From: Candidatus Prevotella equi
Lineage (GTDB): Bacteria > Bacteroidota > Bacteroidia > Bacteroidales > Bacteroidaceae
Assembly: GCA_018065145.1 (NCBI GenBank)
Contig: JAGHTW010000072.1
Location: 1 to 41,364 of the forward strand
DNA: 41,364 nucleotides
Reading direction: 5' to 3'
The notes beneath the pieces were generated by a model that saw only the letters and a list, made by a program, of their open reading frames with translations, did no database searches and had not been told where the DNA came from. A program made the position numbers and the translations under genes. This document shows positions 1 through 8,459 of the stretch, piece after piece; positions within the stretch are counted from its first letter, which is position 1, and the number at the start of each line of letters is the position of its first letter.

Positions 1-2
1 GC

Positions 3-98
3 AAGCGAGTTGCAATCTGTGATCAGATTGAGCAGAAGCCTGTCATCAAGCGAGGTCGTAAGCCGAAAGTTGAAGAAACAAAAGAGATTGCCGTTTAA
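3..98 (+). CDS. C-terminal end of a small MutS-domain-I-like protein (5' end outside window)
   Basis: This reading frame is open from the window edge to TAA at 96-98. The visible residues begin KRVAICDQIEQKP, which resembles the segment KRVAICDQLE of the mismatch-recognition domain I of Bacteroidetes MutS. The family resemblance is recalled, not searched. In MutS the chain would continue into the rest of the protein. Here it ends after a short basic tail containing KRGRKPK and an acidic end, so this would be a stand-alone domain I protein of the sort found on Bacteroidetes mobile elements. Its stop codon lies in the loop of a terminator hairpin. Only 31 residues are visible, so it could be another protein with a chance match. 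Confidence 0.5.
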   Translation, partial: KRVAICDQIEQKPVIKRGRKPKVEETKEIAV

Positions 99-110
99 GG
101 CAATCTCTTT
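81..110 (+). terminator. Hairpin terminator overlapping the stop codon
   Basis: A perfect 12-bp inverted repeat, AAAGAGATTGCC and GGCAATCTCTTT, closes a 6-nt loop GTTTAA that contains the stop codon of the upstream frame. It is followed by TGGT, not a long T tract, but the stem itself ends in CTTTT. It separates this gene from the convergent operon that ends at 224. Confidence 0.75.
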
Positions 111-223
111 TGGTAATACTTGTCTTGATATACAAACTTAAGTTTTCTATTTCATTATTAAAGGTAAATCTATTAGATTGCGCCTTTAACGATCTTGAAA
201 AAACAGAAATTCTTTATAAGAAA

Positions 224-2008
224 TTATCTTGTCAACTCTATTGCGTTTCCATCACTTTGGAAAGATCCTATATTGTTGTAATTCCACATATATGTATAAC
301 CTTTATATTTTGTTGGGTTTTTTGAATCGACAACAGTACCTTTCCAAACGAATCCTTGACTCAAATTCTGTGTTGAAATTGTATTTGCATTAATGTTTAC
401 AGTTGCCCCCCCAGACCATGTTGCATTTATATAGTTAAATCCTGGTTTGTTAATTGTTGCAGTTCCATCAGAATTTAAGTCGATTGTATATGTAAGATAA
501 GATTTTATATTACCAGCATAATCATATTGGGCTTCTTTGCAAGTCCAAGTACCAGAAATATCAGGAAAAGCTGTTGTAAATCCTTTGTAGCCTTCATACT
601 CTTCTTTGTTATCGTACTTAACATATGCATTGCAACCATATTTTGTATACGCGCTCAAACCCGTTGCATTAATTGTTTGCTCTCCATTGGTTGAGGAGCC
701 ACTATACAAATGTGCAGACTCTATATCGAGGCTAAAAGCATCTATAGTTAATCTTACTCCACAAGAAACTTCTGGCCAAATATTAGAAAATTCACAAACA
801 ATGTCAGCAGATTTTTCTTTTATGTTTTTTACACTTTTTACAACAGCTGTCGGCTTTGTAATAGTAAATGATTTTGTTTTACCATACCTTGTATTATCTT
901 TATATTCCCAAGTCTTATAACATGGTACAATAGCAGGCACCAAATAATAAATGGAACCAACGTTTAGAGAGGATACTTCAAAAGTTAAAGTTCCATTCTC
1001 TGTTACAGGTTTGAACTCTGAAGTTTTCGAATAATAATTTCTATTTACAGTAGAAAATGACTCTCTTAAGAACAATCCAACTTTTACATCTTTTTGTTTA
1101 TTCATTACTTTTCCATAAGGACGTGTTTCTAATTTGCTCACATTAACAGTAACTTCATAAGATTTAAACCCGGTTCTTTTTACACTAGTTATTTCTGCAG
1201 ACGCACTTCCTAACGCTAACTTTACACCTTTATCTTCTAAATTCTTTTTTGATTTATCAAGAGTGTCAAAGCATGAACCTACTATCAATCCACCTATAGG
1301 ACCGCAAACTATTCCAACGTAAGTTCCTGCTATATCTTTTAGTATTCCATTAGTTCCTTCCCCCCAATTTCCATGAAGAAAACTTTGGAATGTATTATAT
1401 CTATCATGCCAGTCTTTTAAAATTGAAAGTCCTTGGACAGCTGATTTTATTTGATATAACATTGGTTTTGCATTATTTGCATTCTCCAAAATTTCATCAT
1501 TTGAAATTATTTCACCATTCATATCAATCATATACATTAACGAATTATCCATATCATCTTTTTCGATATTTATTAATCCGTTAAGAGATGAAATAGAGGT
1601 AATTTCCCCATTTCTATTTAAATAGAAAAGCAATCCTGGCTTGTCAGAATACAATTTCCCTATATAATAATATGATAATTCTTTTTCTTTATCTTCTTTT
1701 TCTAAAAAATAATATCCAGAACTAAAAATCAATCCAGAATCCCAACCTTGCAATGCATCTTGAGGGATGCTAAAAAAGCCAGAATCATTTAAGCCAAATG
1801 AAACACGATTAACATTTGAGATGTCATAATTCCAAGATTCATTTTCTGCAGATACTTTTACTTCTCCCAAAATCTCATGTGAAATACTCGTTATTTCATT
1901 CAATATAAAAATTGGATTTTCTTTCCCATTATCTATTTGAATGAAGTCTTGTGCATTTACAATTATGGAGCAAATAACAAACACACTTAATAGGTATATT
2001 TTTCTCAT
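224..2008 (-). CDS. Large secreted protein with fibronectin-III-like and lipocalin-like regions
   Basis: The product is 594 residues with a clear N-terminal signal peptide (MRKIYLLSVFVICSIIVNAQ), so it is exported. Residues 60-72 (NYDISNVNRVSFG) match a motif common in Bacteroidales secreted proteins. Residues 222-246 form a glycine-rich hydrophobic stretch (GTYVGIVCGPIGGLIVGSCF) that could insert in or span a membrane. Two beta-sandwich regions of fibronectin-III type follow, at about 265-365 and 385-485. The last 105 residues start with DISGTWTC and look like a small lipocalin-like barrel. The start codon overlaps the stop of the upstream gene by 4 bp (ATGA), so the pair is translationally coupled. 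The DNA is clearly more AT-rich than the phage genes to the right, which suggests separate acquisition as cargo. Function is unknown. Confidence 0.85.
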   Translation of the reverse strand: MRKIYLLSVFVICSIIVNAQDFIQIDNGKENPIFILNEITSISHEILGEVKVSAENESWNYDISNVNRVSFGLNDSGFFSIPQDALQGWDSGLIFSSGYYFLEKEDKEKELSYYYIGKLYSDKPGLLFYLNRNGEITSISSLNGLINIEKDDMDNSLMYMIDMNGEIISNDEILENANNAKPMLYQIKSAVQGLSILKDWHDRYNTFQSFLHGNWGEGTNGILKDIAGTYVGIVCGPIGGLIVGSCFDTLDKSKKNLEDKGVKLALGSASAEITSVKRTGFKSYEVTVNVSKLETRPYGKVMNKQKDVKVGLFLRESFSTVNRNYYSKTSEFKPVTENGTLTFEVSSLNVGSIYYLVPAIVPCYKTWEYKDNTRYGKTKSFTITKPTAVVKSVKNIKEKSADIVCEFSNIWPEVSCGVRLTIDAFSLDIESAHLYSGSSTNGEQTINATGLSAYTKYGCNAYVKYDNKEEYEGYKGFTTAFPDISGTWTCKEAQYDYAGNIKSYLTYTIDLNSDGTATINKPGFNYINATWSGGATVNINANTISTQNLSQGFVWKGTVVDSKNPTKYKGYTYMWNYNNIGSFQSDGNAIELTR

Positions 2009-2472
2009 TTCTTCATAAATTTATAATTAATACCATTTGTTTTTACAAAATAGACACCTTGTGGAAAAGATGACAAAGGTATAAAGATACTGTTTTTGTT
2101 TGTTTTTTTGTTGTACATTACAATTCCATCACTTGAAAATATCGTAATAACACTATTCAAAGGAAGGTTATTAAACAATAAACAGTTTTCCGATATAGAG
2201 AATGAATTACTATCTTGAACTTTTTTTACATCTGTCAAATTCTCATTTTCATAAGTAAAATGACTAAAATCAGATAATGGAAAATATATATCTACTGTCT
2301 CTGATTTTATAAAAATTTGATTAGAAGAAAACTCTATCTTTGGTTTGTCCCATAGGGCATAAGATAGTTTTGTTCCATCTTTTGACCATAATGTCAAGTG
2401 TGTTGACTGGTCTGTTGCTTTGCACATCATTATTGCAAAAAGCAAAGAAATTGTTAATAGTATTTTTTTCAT
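2005..2472 (-). CDS. Small secreted protein with T9SS-like C-terminal domain
   Basis: The chosen start gives 155 residues (MKKILLTISLLFAIMMCKAT...), a typical signal peptide. A longer frame to 2499 would add residues before the signal and overlap the -7 box. Residues 20-80 (HLTLWSKDGTKLSYALWDKP...) follow a pattern common in short secreted proteins of Prevotella and Bacteroides. The C-terminus (SSDGIVMYNKKT... FPQGVYFVKTN... YKFMKK) has the layout of type A sorting domains of the type IX secretion system: a turn, then LPxGVY-like, then a basic end. It is the first gene of a two-gene minus-strand operon and overlaps the next gene by 4 bp. The gene is AT-rich like its partner. The role is unknown; a surface or secreted pair is likely. 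Confidence 0.8.
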   Translation of the reverse strand: MKKILLTISLLFAIMMCKATDQSTHLTLWSKDGTKLSYALWDKPKIEFSSNQIFIKSETVDIYFPLSDFSHFTYENENLTDVKKVQDSNSFSISENCLLFNNLPLNSVITIFSSDGIVMYNKKTNKNSIFIPLSSFPQGVYFVKTNGINYKFMKK

Positions 2473-2496
2473 TTTAATAATTGATTTTATCAAATA

Positions 2497-2504
2497 CAAA
2501 ATTA
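2497..2504 (-). promoter_or_regulatory. Possible -7 box for the secreted-protein operon
   Basis: The minus strand reads TAATTTTG, which fits TAnnTTTG. It would start transcription about 18 nt before the ATG at 2472. No clear -33 TTTG is seen about 20 bp further up, so the call is weak. Confidence 0.35.
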
Positions 2505-2603
2505 ATAAAATTATGAGAAAAATAAAAAAATCGTTTTTTATTGTTATATTTAATTAATTACCTTTAACAGAATTTGCATTTTTTCTTACAACAAACAAAA
2601 TCA

Positions 2604-3330
2604 TCGTTACGTTTCGCAGTTTGCAAAACTTCACTCTATCCCTTTGGGATTCCTCGCGGGGCGGCTTTAACACTGCGTGGCTGCATGTATCTCTCAAACG
2701 CCGTGATGGGCTTGATTGTTTTCTCTGTAGAAGTCTCTATCTTTCCATTTTAGGCAACGGTCAGTCGGAAACCACTTCGTGGGTTCCTCCTTTCCTGTAT
2801 CACTATTCGTGATGGTACGGCTACGCTGGCGCTCTATACTTTCAGAAAGTATCAAACAAATTTCTCTCGTCTGTATTATTTTCAAGGCTACGCTAAGTTG
2901 CTTTCAACACCTGGACCTACTACGCAACTTGCTATATCACTATTCGTGATGGTCTCGCGGAGCGGCTTTAACACTGCGTGGCTGCACATATCTCTCAAAC
3001 GCCGTGATGGGCTTCAAGATTATACCAATATATTTATCTTTCCTTTTGAGGCAACGGTCAGGCGGAAACCACTTCGTGGGTTCCGCCTGACCTGTATCAC
3101 TATTCGTGATGGTACGGCTACGCTACCGCTCTATACTTTCAGAAAGTATCAAACGGATTTCTCTCATTTCTATTCTTTTCAAGGCTACGCTAAGTTGCTT
3201 TCAACATCAATACCTACTACGCAACTTGCTATATCACTACTCGTGATGGTCTCGCGGAGCGGCTTTAACACTGCGTGGCTTCGATGGTACTCTTCTCGCA
3301 AGAAAGTACCAAAGAGGCTAATGTTTTGTA
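2604..3330. repeat. Hairpin-rich repeat array A (about 2.4 units of 300 bp)
   Basis: A unit of about 300 bp is repeated in tandem. The marker GCGGCTTTAACACTGCGTGG starts at 2661, 2961 and 3259. Each unit is a chain of short inverted repeats: ATACTTTC/GAAAGTAT, AAGTTGC/GCAACTT, ATCAC/GTGAT around a TATTC loop, and GGCGGAA..CCAC/GTGG..TTCCGCC (perfect at 3061-3088). The left boundary, a GCA..TGC hairpin followed by ATCCC TTT GGGAT, matches the left boundary of array C. The right end is a hairpin with arms GGTACT and AGTACC near 3285-3311. Open frames run through the array but their sequence simply mirrors the DNA repeats. Confidence 0.9.
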
Positions 3331-4016
3331 TAAGGTTGGGACAGTATTTATTTATCTGCTCTTCCTCCAATGGTGTAGCGGTTGTTCCTTCCGTTCTTAT
3401 TAGGGGCTTATGCCTTTTCTTCCTTTTCCTGTTACGAATCGTGACGGCTTTATCTGTTTGTTCCTGTTTCCTCCTCCTTTGTCTCTTTGCTACCTTTTCG
3501 TTCCTCGTCAGTCCTCACCGATGGTATTGCCGTTGTTCTGGTTCTTATTCAAATGATAGCGCAGTTACCGTGTTCTTCTGATAACGCTTTTGCAGGTACA
3601 TGCTCGTTGCCATCTGTGGTGTGTCGTTTCTCTATATACACGGCGCTACCCATTACCTCCGCAATACCTGTCCGATTGTATTATGTCCTTACTCTGTTGC
3701 ACTTGCCGTTCTCCGTACATCATAATTCTGTCTTTGTCATGATTTTCCTTGTCTGTAATCGCTTGTCTGAAGATGGTATGTTATTCTTGCTTTGGATGAC
3801 GTTGTCTAAAAGTGGTAGTGATACTGCTTTGCGACTCTTCTTTCTCTGTCACGAGGTCATTACGTTTTTGGTAGGTCTCTATCTGTCCTTCACCTCCGCT
3901 GATCATTTCTTATGGCTATCGTAGCGTGGGTGCTGGCAAGTGGTCTAATAATGTGCCATTTGTCTTATTTTTCTTGACAGTGTATAGAGTATATTATTTT
4001 ATAATATTTTGCGCTG
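3331..4016 (-). ncRNA. Candidate long non-coding purine-rich transcript A
   Basis: Nearly 700 bases hold no convincing gene. All frames on the minus strand are broken by stops, and the plus-strand frames (for example 3487-3924) have no recognisable protein character. The minus strand is strongly purine-rich, and a good promoter at 4017-4046 points into it. Transcription from there would cross this tract and then array A. The 5' end resembles that of tract B at 13.5-14.6 kb. Whether a stable RNA is made, and where it ends, cannot be told from sequence; a decayed gene is the alternative. Confidence 0.35.
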
Positions 4017-4046
4017 CAAAGTTACAGTCCGTCGGCTTTGCTTCAA
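4017..4046 (-). promoter_or_regulatory. Leftward Bacteroidetes-type promoter
   Basis: On the minus strand a -33 TTG (4046-4044) and a -7 box TAACTTTG (4024-4017) are separated by 19 bp, which is the usual Bacteroidetes spacing. The sequence running into the transcript, TAACTTTGCAGCGCAAAAT, is nearly the same as at 14565-14547. Confidence 0.65.
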
Positions 4047-4257
4047 GTACCACAGGTTATTTCCCACATTTTTTAGCACATTTTTAATTTTTTGTCTGCG
4101 CCAGGTCTGGAAAAAAAAACGCTGCACTTGAAAAATATCCCTCACCTTACAGGTAAAAAATATCGCAAATTACTTGCATACAATCCTATATACGGTCTTG
4201 TCCTAAAGCATCGTAAAAATTAAAAATAAACTCTAACACTTAAAAAATTAAAAGACA

Positions 4258-4467
4258 ATGACACATACTTATCAGACTTCACAGCTCAGCACACGTACAC
4301 GTTACAACAGCTTCACAAAGTGTTTTTCAGCAGAGGTAATGGACTTCGATAACGAGACACATTATTTCGATGACATCGAGGCAGAGACATACGAAGAGGC
4401 AAGCAGCATCGTAGCTTCTCTTTGCACAGACTTCGACATCCTTAGCATGAATATCTATCTTCTCTAA
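4258..4467 (+). CDS. Small acidic protein of unknown function
   Basis: The gene encodes 69 residues, MTHTYQTSQLSTRTRYNSF..., with an acidic middle (DFDNETHYFDDIEAETYEEA). I do not recognise the family. The frame starts with ATG after an AT-rich leader typical of Bacteroidales. It is followed 52 bp later by a second small gene in the same direction, and both end before a strong terminator at 4926. No signal peptide or membrane segment is visible. Short genes like this are usual in the accessory regions of Bacteroidetes phages and conjugative elements. I judge it real from position, spacing and codon use. Confidence 0.65.
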   Translation: MTHTYQTSQLSTRTRYNSFTKCFSAEVMDFDNETHYFDDIEAETYEEASSIVASLCTDFDILSMNIYLL

Positions 4468-4519
4468 TAACAAGCGAATAAACAAACAAGAAATATTAAT
4501 CATTAAAAACAAAGGAATT

Positions 4520-4900
4520 ATGAACAACGTACAGATTACAGCAGTAGCAAAAGAGTTTAAGAACGGCAACAAAGGTTGGACAGTTTTTGTAGAGGGAATG
4601 GGTGACAAGCACCGCGCAGAGATGAACTTCTCGAACCCACTGAAGGCAATGCGCTATATGTTCCTGCTTTCAAAGCGCCTCTCAGTGAAGATCAACGAGG
4701 TAGAACTGCTCGCTATATCACTCGAATACAAGCGCACCAAGACTACTGAGGCAACACCGGAAATCGTTGAGGAGGTGAAGAACACCGTCGAGGAGGTTGC
4801 GGAAGAGATGAAGGAGGAGGAGAAAGCTCCAGAGACTCCAAAGGAGAAGAAGCCTCGCAAGAAGCGCACTTCAAAGAAAAAGGAGGAAAAGGCTGAATAA
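4520..4900 (+). CDS. Small protein with a highly charged, lysine-rich tail
   Basis: The product has 126 residues. Residues 1-75 look folded (MNNVQITAVAKEFKNGNKGW... LKAMRYMFLLSKRLSVKINEVELLAIS). The rest is a low-complexity Glu/Lys/Pro tail ending PRKKRTSKKKEEKAE, which could bind nucleic acid. I do not recognise the family. It is probably cotranscribed with the 69-residue gene before it, and the pair ends at the terminator at 4926-4951. The charged tail resembles the KRGRKPK end of the partial gene at the window start, a feature often seen in mobile-element proteins that act on DNA. Confidence 0.8.
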   Translation: MNNVQITAVAKEFKNGNKGWTVFVEGMGDKHRAEMNFSNPLKAMRYMFLLSKRLSVKINEVELLAISLEYKRTKTTEATPEIVEEVKNTVEEVAEEMKEEEKAPETPKEKKPRKKRTSKKKEEKAE

Positions 4901-4925
4901 GCCTTCCTCTCTTCTTCAATCTTAC

Positions 4926-4951
4926 GTCGGTGGCAACACCGACTTTTTTTT
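4926..4951 (+). terminator. Strong intrinsic terminator
   Basis: The 7-bp perfect stem GTCGGTG/CACCGAC closes a GCAA (GNRA) loop and is followed directly by eight T residues. It ends the 4258-4900 pair and isolates it from the phage structural operon that starts at 5049. Confidence 0.92.
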
Positions 4952-4993
4952 GTTCGTCAGAGCATTGTATAGTAGATGGTGTTTTTGTGTCTT

Positions 4994-5023
4994 TTTGTTT
5001 TCTGGCGTTATGATGTACCTTTG
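4994..5023 (+). promoter_or_regulatory. Promoter of the phage structural operon
   Basis: A -33 TTTG (4994-4997) and a -7 box TACCTTTG (5016-5023) are separated by 18 bp. Transcription would begin about 20 nt before the ATG at 5049 and could read the packed gene run to 10683. Confidence 0.75.
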
Positions 5024-5048
5024 CAGTGAACAAGTAATCTTTTTAATT

Positions 5049-5897
5049 ATGTACTACATCAAATCAGACGAACTGCTAAGGCAGTTTATTCCTAACACAA
5101 TTACGACAGTGAAAGGTGAGACGCCTTTATTCGAAAAGCTGTCACCGTTCCTTGCCACTGCAGAGGCATGGCTGTCAGAAACCATCGTCGGCAATGAGCT
5201 GTTTGCTCTTATTGCCGAGGAAGCCATCAGCGAAAAGTATAACATCATTTGCCAGATTATTGCTTACGAGGGATTCCGTAACGCGATTCCGTCACTGGAC
5301 CTTATTCTCACTCCTAACGGCTTCGGCATCGTTAGTAACTCGAATATCGCTCCGGCAAGTTCTGAACGTGTAGCCAGACTTGCTGACTCCCTCGAAAGTC
5401 TTCGCGATAAAGGGATTCATATCCTTCTCTCGAAATTGGCAAAGGACGCAGCATGGATCGAAACCGCGCAAGCGCAGTTCTTCCGTGCTACTTTATTCCC
5501 TGACCTATCTGTGATGAGGTCTTTGCTCGTGACAAAAAGTGTATGGGAGCAATACCTGGCCACGCGCAATGAGCTGATGGCGATAGAGGAAAAGCTGGTG
5601 GACTCGTTCTTTGGAGGTGACATGCTGGAGGTGCTGCGCAAGGAAGCGCAGACAAAGCAGTATCGCTCTTTGAAGCATATCACCGTGATAAAGAAACTAC
5701 GATTCGTGGTGTTACGCATCCTTCAGGCATCGAAGAATGATCGTCCGTTTGACCCTTATATGTCTCTGTCTTCTGTAGTGGAGATAATGAAAGCGGACGA
5801 AGAGGACTTCCACGAATGGCACGAGTCGTTTGCCAAGGCGCTTTTCACGCCTCCTGTGTTCAAGAACTCTAAGGAGGCTAAAGGGTATTGGTTCTGA
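5049..5897 (+). CDS. Phage structural protein, unknown (possibly DUF6712-like)
   Basis: The product has 282 residues, beginning MYYIKSDELLRQFIPNTITT. This start lies just downstream of a good promoter; a longer frame from 4950 would overlap that promoter. The sequence is largely alpha-helical, without signal peptide or membrane segment. The general look, with an N-terminal segment asking for a helical bundle and a basic centre (KKLRFVVLRIL), fits the DUF6712-type proteins found in Bacteroidales prophages. That is a recollection and not a search result. It is the first gene of a tight same-strand block, so a role at the head-tail junction is plausible. The usual upstream neighbours (capsid, portal) are not in this window. 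Confidence 0.75.
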   Translation: MYYIKSDELLRQFIPNTITTVKGETPLFEKLSPFLATAEAWLSETIVGNELFALIAEEAISEKYNIICQIIAYEGFRNAIPSLDLILTPNGFGIVSNSNIAPASSERVARLADSLESLRDKGIHILLSKLAKDAAWIETAQAQFFRATLFPDLSVMRSLLVTKSVWEQYLATRNELMAIEEKLVDSFFGGDMLEVLRKEAQTKQYRSLKHITVIKKLRFVVLRILQASKNDRPFDPYMSLSSVVEIMKADEEDFHEWHESFAKALFTPPVFKNSKEAKGYWF

Positions 5898-5935
5898 CAT
5901 CTGTCGTTATTGTGTCATTTCTAATTTGATTTCGT

Positions 5936-6670
5936 ATGAAGGAAAATGTAAACATAAAACTGCCTACGGCATGGACGGAGTTGTCTGACATTCAGCTACG
6001 TTACGTATTCTCGCTGTTGTTGGCGAACTTATCCTTTACGCAAGTGAAGATTCACTGTCTTCTGAAATGGGGTGACTTGAAGTTTGTTCGTAAGGAAGGG
6101 GCGCTGTTCCTGTTCCGGCAGAAGGGACGTAACTATCTCTTGTCTGCGTCGGCGGTAAACGGTGCTTTGGCGCACCTCGCTTTCATCGATGCTATTCCTG
6201 GTTATCCTGTTCGTCTGTCTCACATCGGATGGCATAAGCCGTTCCGGGCTGACTTCCAAGACGTGCCGTTTGGTGACTTCCTCACTCTGGATAACTTATA
6301 CCAGGGTTATCTGCAGCAGAAGAATAGCAGTTTTCTTGTGCAGATGGCGCAGATAATGTATAACGCGCCGAAGATAAAGCTGGATGCTGTAGAGGAACTG
6401 TCTATCTTCTACTGGTTTGCATCGGTGAAGCAGTATCTGTCGCAGATGTACCCTCATTTCCTCAAAGTGCGTAAGAATAATGATGACGAGGAGCTTTCGC
6501 AACCGTCATTCCGCCAACTGATGGAGGCGATGAATACTCAGATACGTGCGCTGACGGGTGGTGACATAACAAAGGAGGAAGCGGTGCTGAAGATGGATTG
6601 CTGGAGAGCGTTGACGGAGCTTGACGCAAAGGCAAAGGACTACGAAGAGATAAGCCGCAAAAAGAAATGA
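5936..6670 (+). CDS. Phage protein, candidate tail-assembly chaperone
   Basis: The 244-residue product has no signal or membrane segment. Residues 1-50 begin with an amphipathic stretch containing TAWTELSDIQLRYVFSLLLAN. The C-terminal 60 residues (NTQIRALTGGDITKEEAVLKMDCWRALTELDAKAKDYEEI) are helical and charged. It sits 38 bp after the previous gene and 45 bp before the next. In siphophages the tail-assembly chaperone is small, helical and precedes the tape measure. This protein fits loosely, but it lies well before the tape measure at 19.8 kb, so the label is inference. No slippery frameshift site is evident at its end. Confidence 0.7.
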   Translation: MKENVNIKLPTAWTELSDIQLRYVFSLLLANLSFTQVKIHCLLKWGDLKFVRKEGALFLFRQKGRNYLLSASAVNGALAHLAFIDAIPGYPVRLSHIGWHKPFRADFQDVPFGDFLTLDNLYQGYLQQKNSSFLVQMAQIMYNAPKIKLDAVEELSIFYWFASVKQYLSQMYPHFLKVRKNNDDEELSQPSFRQLMEAMNTQIRALTGGDITKEEAVLKMDCWRALTELDAKAKDYEEISRKKK

Positions 6671-6715
6671 TCGATTACTCTAACCTCTAAACTTTTAACT
6701 ATAAACATATTCACT

Positions 6716-7591
6716 ATGGATTTGGAATTTAACAAAAAAGTGATGGCATGGCTTGACACACCTGCCAACGAAAGGGACTACGCACAGGGTGCATTGTTCC
6801 TTCTTCAGTTGTCTAACAATCAGGTGATGTACCGTAACATGATGGCGAACCCGAAGAAACGTGCGGACTTTATCGTTCATCAGATTCGTAAGTACATGGA
6901 CTTCCGCTTACAGCGTCTGACACATGAAGAGGTTGAGCAGATGCAGCTTGAAGTGAACAAGATTGTAACGGAACATGCGTTGGATAAAGGAGCCACCGAA
7001 ACCTCCTCTTCCGAGTCGGCTTCTGTGACTCCTTCGCCTGAGCAGTTCCGTAAGGGTATGCGCTCTGACCATGAGGCATTACCGCCAGAGGTACAGGCAC
7101 TGTACGTGGAGAACGCTGACATCATGCATAAAATGCGTGACCTACACGCGAAGCTACGTGTGATGAACACAGAGAATGCCACATGCCCGGACTCTGAACG
7201 CTATCCGTTCCTGAAGGAACTGATAAGACTGGACAAGGCTTATCATAAGAACTGGCAGTTATACGACTCGTATAACGTGACAGCTGCTGCAGAAGGGGCT
7301 GAGCAGGTTCTTATCGAAGACGAGAGACAGCATGAGAAGAGTGTCTATCGTCAGATAAATCTTGCCAAAGGGCGTTACAAGAAGAGTCCGACGGATAAAC
7401 TGAAGGAACAGATATATGACCTGTACCAGCAGTTGTCGTCACCTGTGGAGTCTCTGACAAAGGAACTGATGGAGCTGGGTATCATCGCTGCCAAAGAGGA
7501 GGATAGCACAGAAGTGGCAGGAGACGAGATGCCTACTTCTGATGAAAGCAATGACAACGACGGTGCCGAAGACGAGGGCACCGCAGAATGA
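6716..7591 (+). CDS. Phage protein of unknown function with acidic tail
   Basis: The product has 291 residues. It is helical and charged, with a Ser/Thr/Glu-rich linker at about 95-112 (ATETSSSESASVTPSPE), a second helical domain at about 115-265, and a very acidic C-terminus (ATEVAGDEMP... DNDGAEDEGTAE). I do not recognise the family. The acidic low-complexity end and coiled-coil-like helices would suit a scaffold or assembly factor, but nothing in the sequence proves it. It lies in the middle of the same-strand block and probably shares its transcript. Confidence 0.75.
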   Translation: MDLEFNKKVMAWLDTPANERDYAQGALFLLQLSNNQVMYRNMMANPKKRADFIVHQIRKYMDFRLQRLTHEEVEQMQLEVNKIVTEHALDKGATETSSSESASVTPSPEQFRKGMRSDHEALPPEVQALYVENADIMHKMRDLHAKLRVMNTENATCPDSERYPFLKELIRLDKAYHKNWQLYDSYNVTAAAEGAEQVLIEDERQHEKSVYRQINLAKGRYKKSPTDKLKEQIYDLYQQLSSPVESLTKELMELGIIAAKEEDSTEVAGDEMPTSDESNDNDGAEDEGTAE

Positions 7592-7627
7592 TTGTATGTT
7601 CCATCATTCTGTTAAAGACATTATGTT

Positions 7628-8146
7628 ATGAAGAGGACTGCATTGATAGATAGAATCTTCAAGCCGATTAATGAGGCTGCCATACAGTCCGCACTGACAA
7701 ACGAAGTGCAGATAGCGGACATCCTCGAATGGATCTTGTCACAGGTAGGACCGTCCGAGGTATGGCAAACGTCATTTTCTATCTCTGAGGAGTTCCTGAG
7801 AAGACTGTACTTCATAACGCGCGATGGCTCCGCTACCGCTATTCATCTGGTACTGGACTTCAAGGCTACAAACAAAACGCTGTCGCTATGGACGTTTATA
7901 GAACAGGTGATTACCTCTACTCATCTCGCGGATAACCACTCGAAGGTGCTGCTGGTGAAGAGTGTTGATGGTACTGTCGTAACCATCATCACATCACAGA
8001 ACCTGACAAGAGGTAATCGTAACGAGTCGTATATCATTACTACGGACAGGGAGGTCTTCGATAAGTTTCTTCTGGAAGTGAAGGATCTTATCAAAAACCA
8101 CTCCGTGCCGCTGTCCGATATTCTTAAACAGAAACTGTCGCAATGA
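7628..8146 (+). CDS. PLD-like (HKD-type) phage protein
   Basis: The product has 172 residues. The segment HSKVLLVKS at about residue 103, followed by ITSQNLTRGNRNE about 15 residues later, has the layout of a phospholipase-D family site: HxK, then a strand, then a (G/S)SxN-like segment followed by N and E. The usual Asp of HxKx4D is replaced here by Ser or Lys, so catalysis is uncertain. Only one such motif is present, and PLD nucleases of this size act as dimers. Its stop overlaps the next start by 4 bp (ATGA), which couples the two. Possible roles are nucleic-acid cleavage or binding during DNA packaging or takeover. Confidence is good for the gene and moderate for the fold. Confidence 0.7.
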   Translation: MKRTALIDRIFKPINEAAIQSALTNEVQIADILEWILSQVGPSEVWQTSFSISEEFLRRLYFITRDGSATAIHLVLDFKATNKTLSLWTFIEQVITSTHLADNHSKVLLVKSVDGTVVTIITSQNLTRGNRNESYIITTDREVFDKFLLEVKDLIKNHSVPLSDILKQKLSQ

Positions 8147-8418
8147 ACTATACTCCTGATATGATTGAACAGGTGGAGAAATATGCAAGCATATATCTTC
8201 CCATTACTGATATGGCGCTACTCATGGACTTACAGCCAGAGGTGTTGCGTGAGGATATTCGTAATCGTAAGTCGGACATTTCCAAAGCGTACTACTGCGG
8301 AAAGGCGGCATCACGAGTGAAGCTGCATCATCAGGAAATGTTGCTTGCTCAGGTGGGTTCGCCTGTAGCAATAGAGAACGCTCACCGTAATCTCCTTGAT
8401 ATGGAGGACGATGAGTAA
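8143..8418 (+). CDS. Small phage protein, possible HTH / small-terminase-like
   Basis: The 91-residue product overlaps the preceding gene by 4 bp. Residues 15-50 (YASIYLPITDMALLMDLQPEVLREDIRNRKSDISKAYYCGKA) read as a helix-turn-helix of the type that starts small terminase subunits. The end (VGSPVAIENAHRNLLDMEDDE) also resembles such proteins. The assignment is from pattern alone. It may act with the next gene product in DNA recognition, although no large terminase is seen nearby. Confidence 0.65.
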   Translation: MNYTPDMIEQVEKYASIYLPITDMALLMDLQPEVLREDIRNRKSDISKAYYCGKAASRVKLHHQEMLLAQVGSPVAIENAHRNLLDMEDDE

Positions 8419-8459
8419 AGATATTTTTCATTCTCAATTTTCAACTTTCAATTTGAATC

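Noticed and set aside
2898..3581. A 227-codon open frame through array A, and similar frames in arrays B and C (12955-13275, 15938-16585, 16465-16830)
   Set aside because: Their residues repeat with the DNA unit, they begin within the array, and base changes follow the hairpins, not codons. They look like chance openings in repeats.
3487..3924. A 145-codon frame in tract A
   Set aside because: It is rich in Cys, Leu and Ser as expected from a pyrimidine-rich strand, has no recognisable start signal or fold, and runs against the good promoter at 4017.
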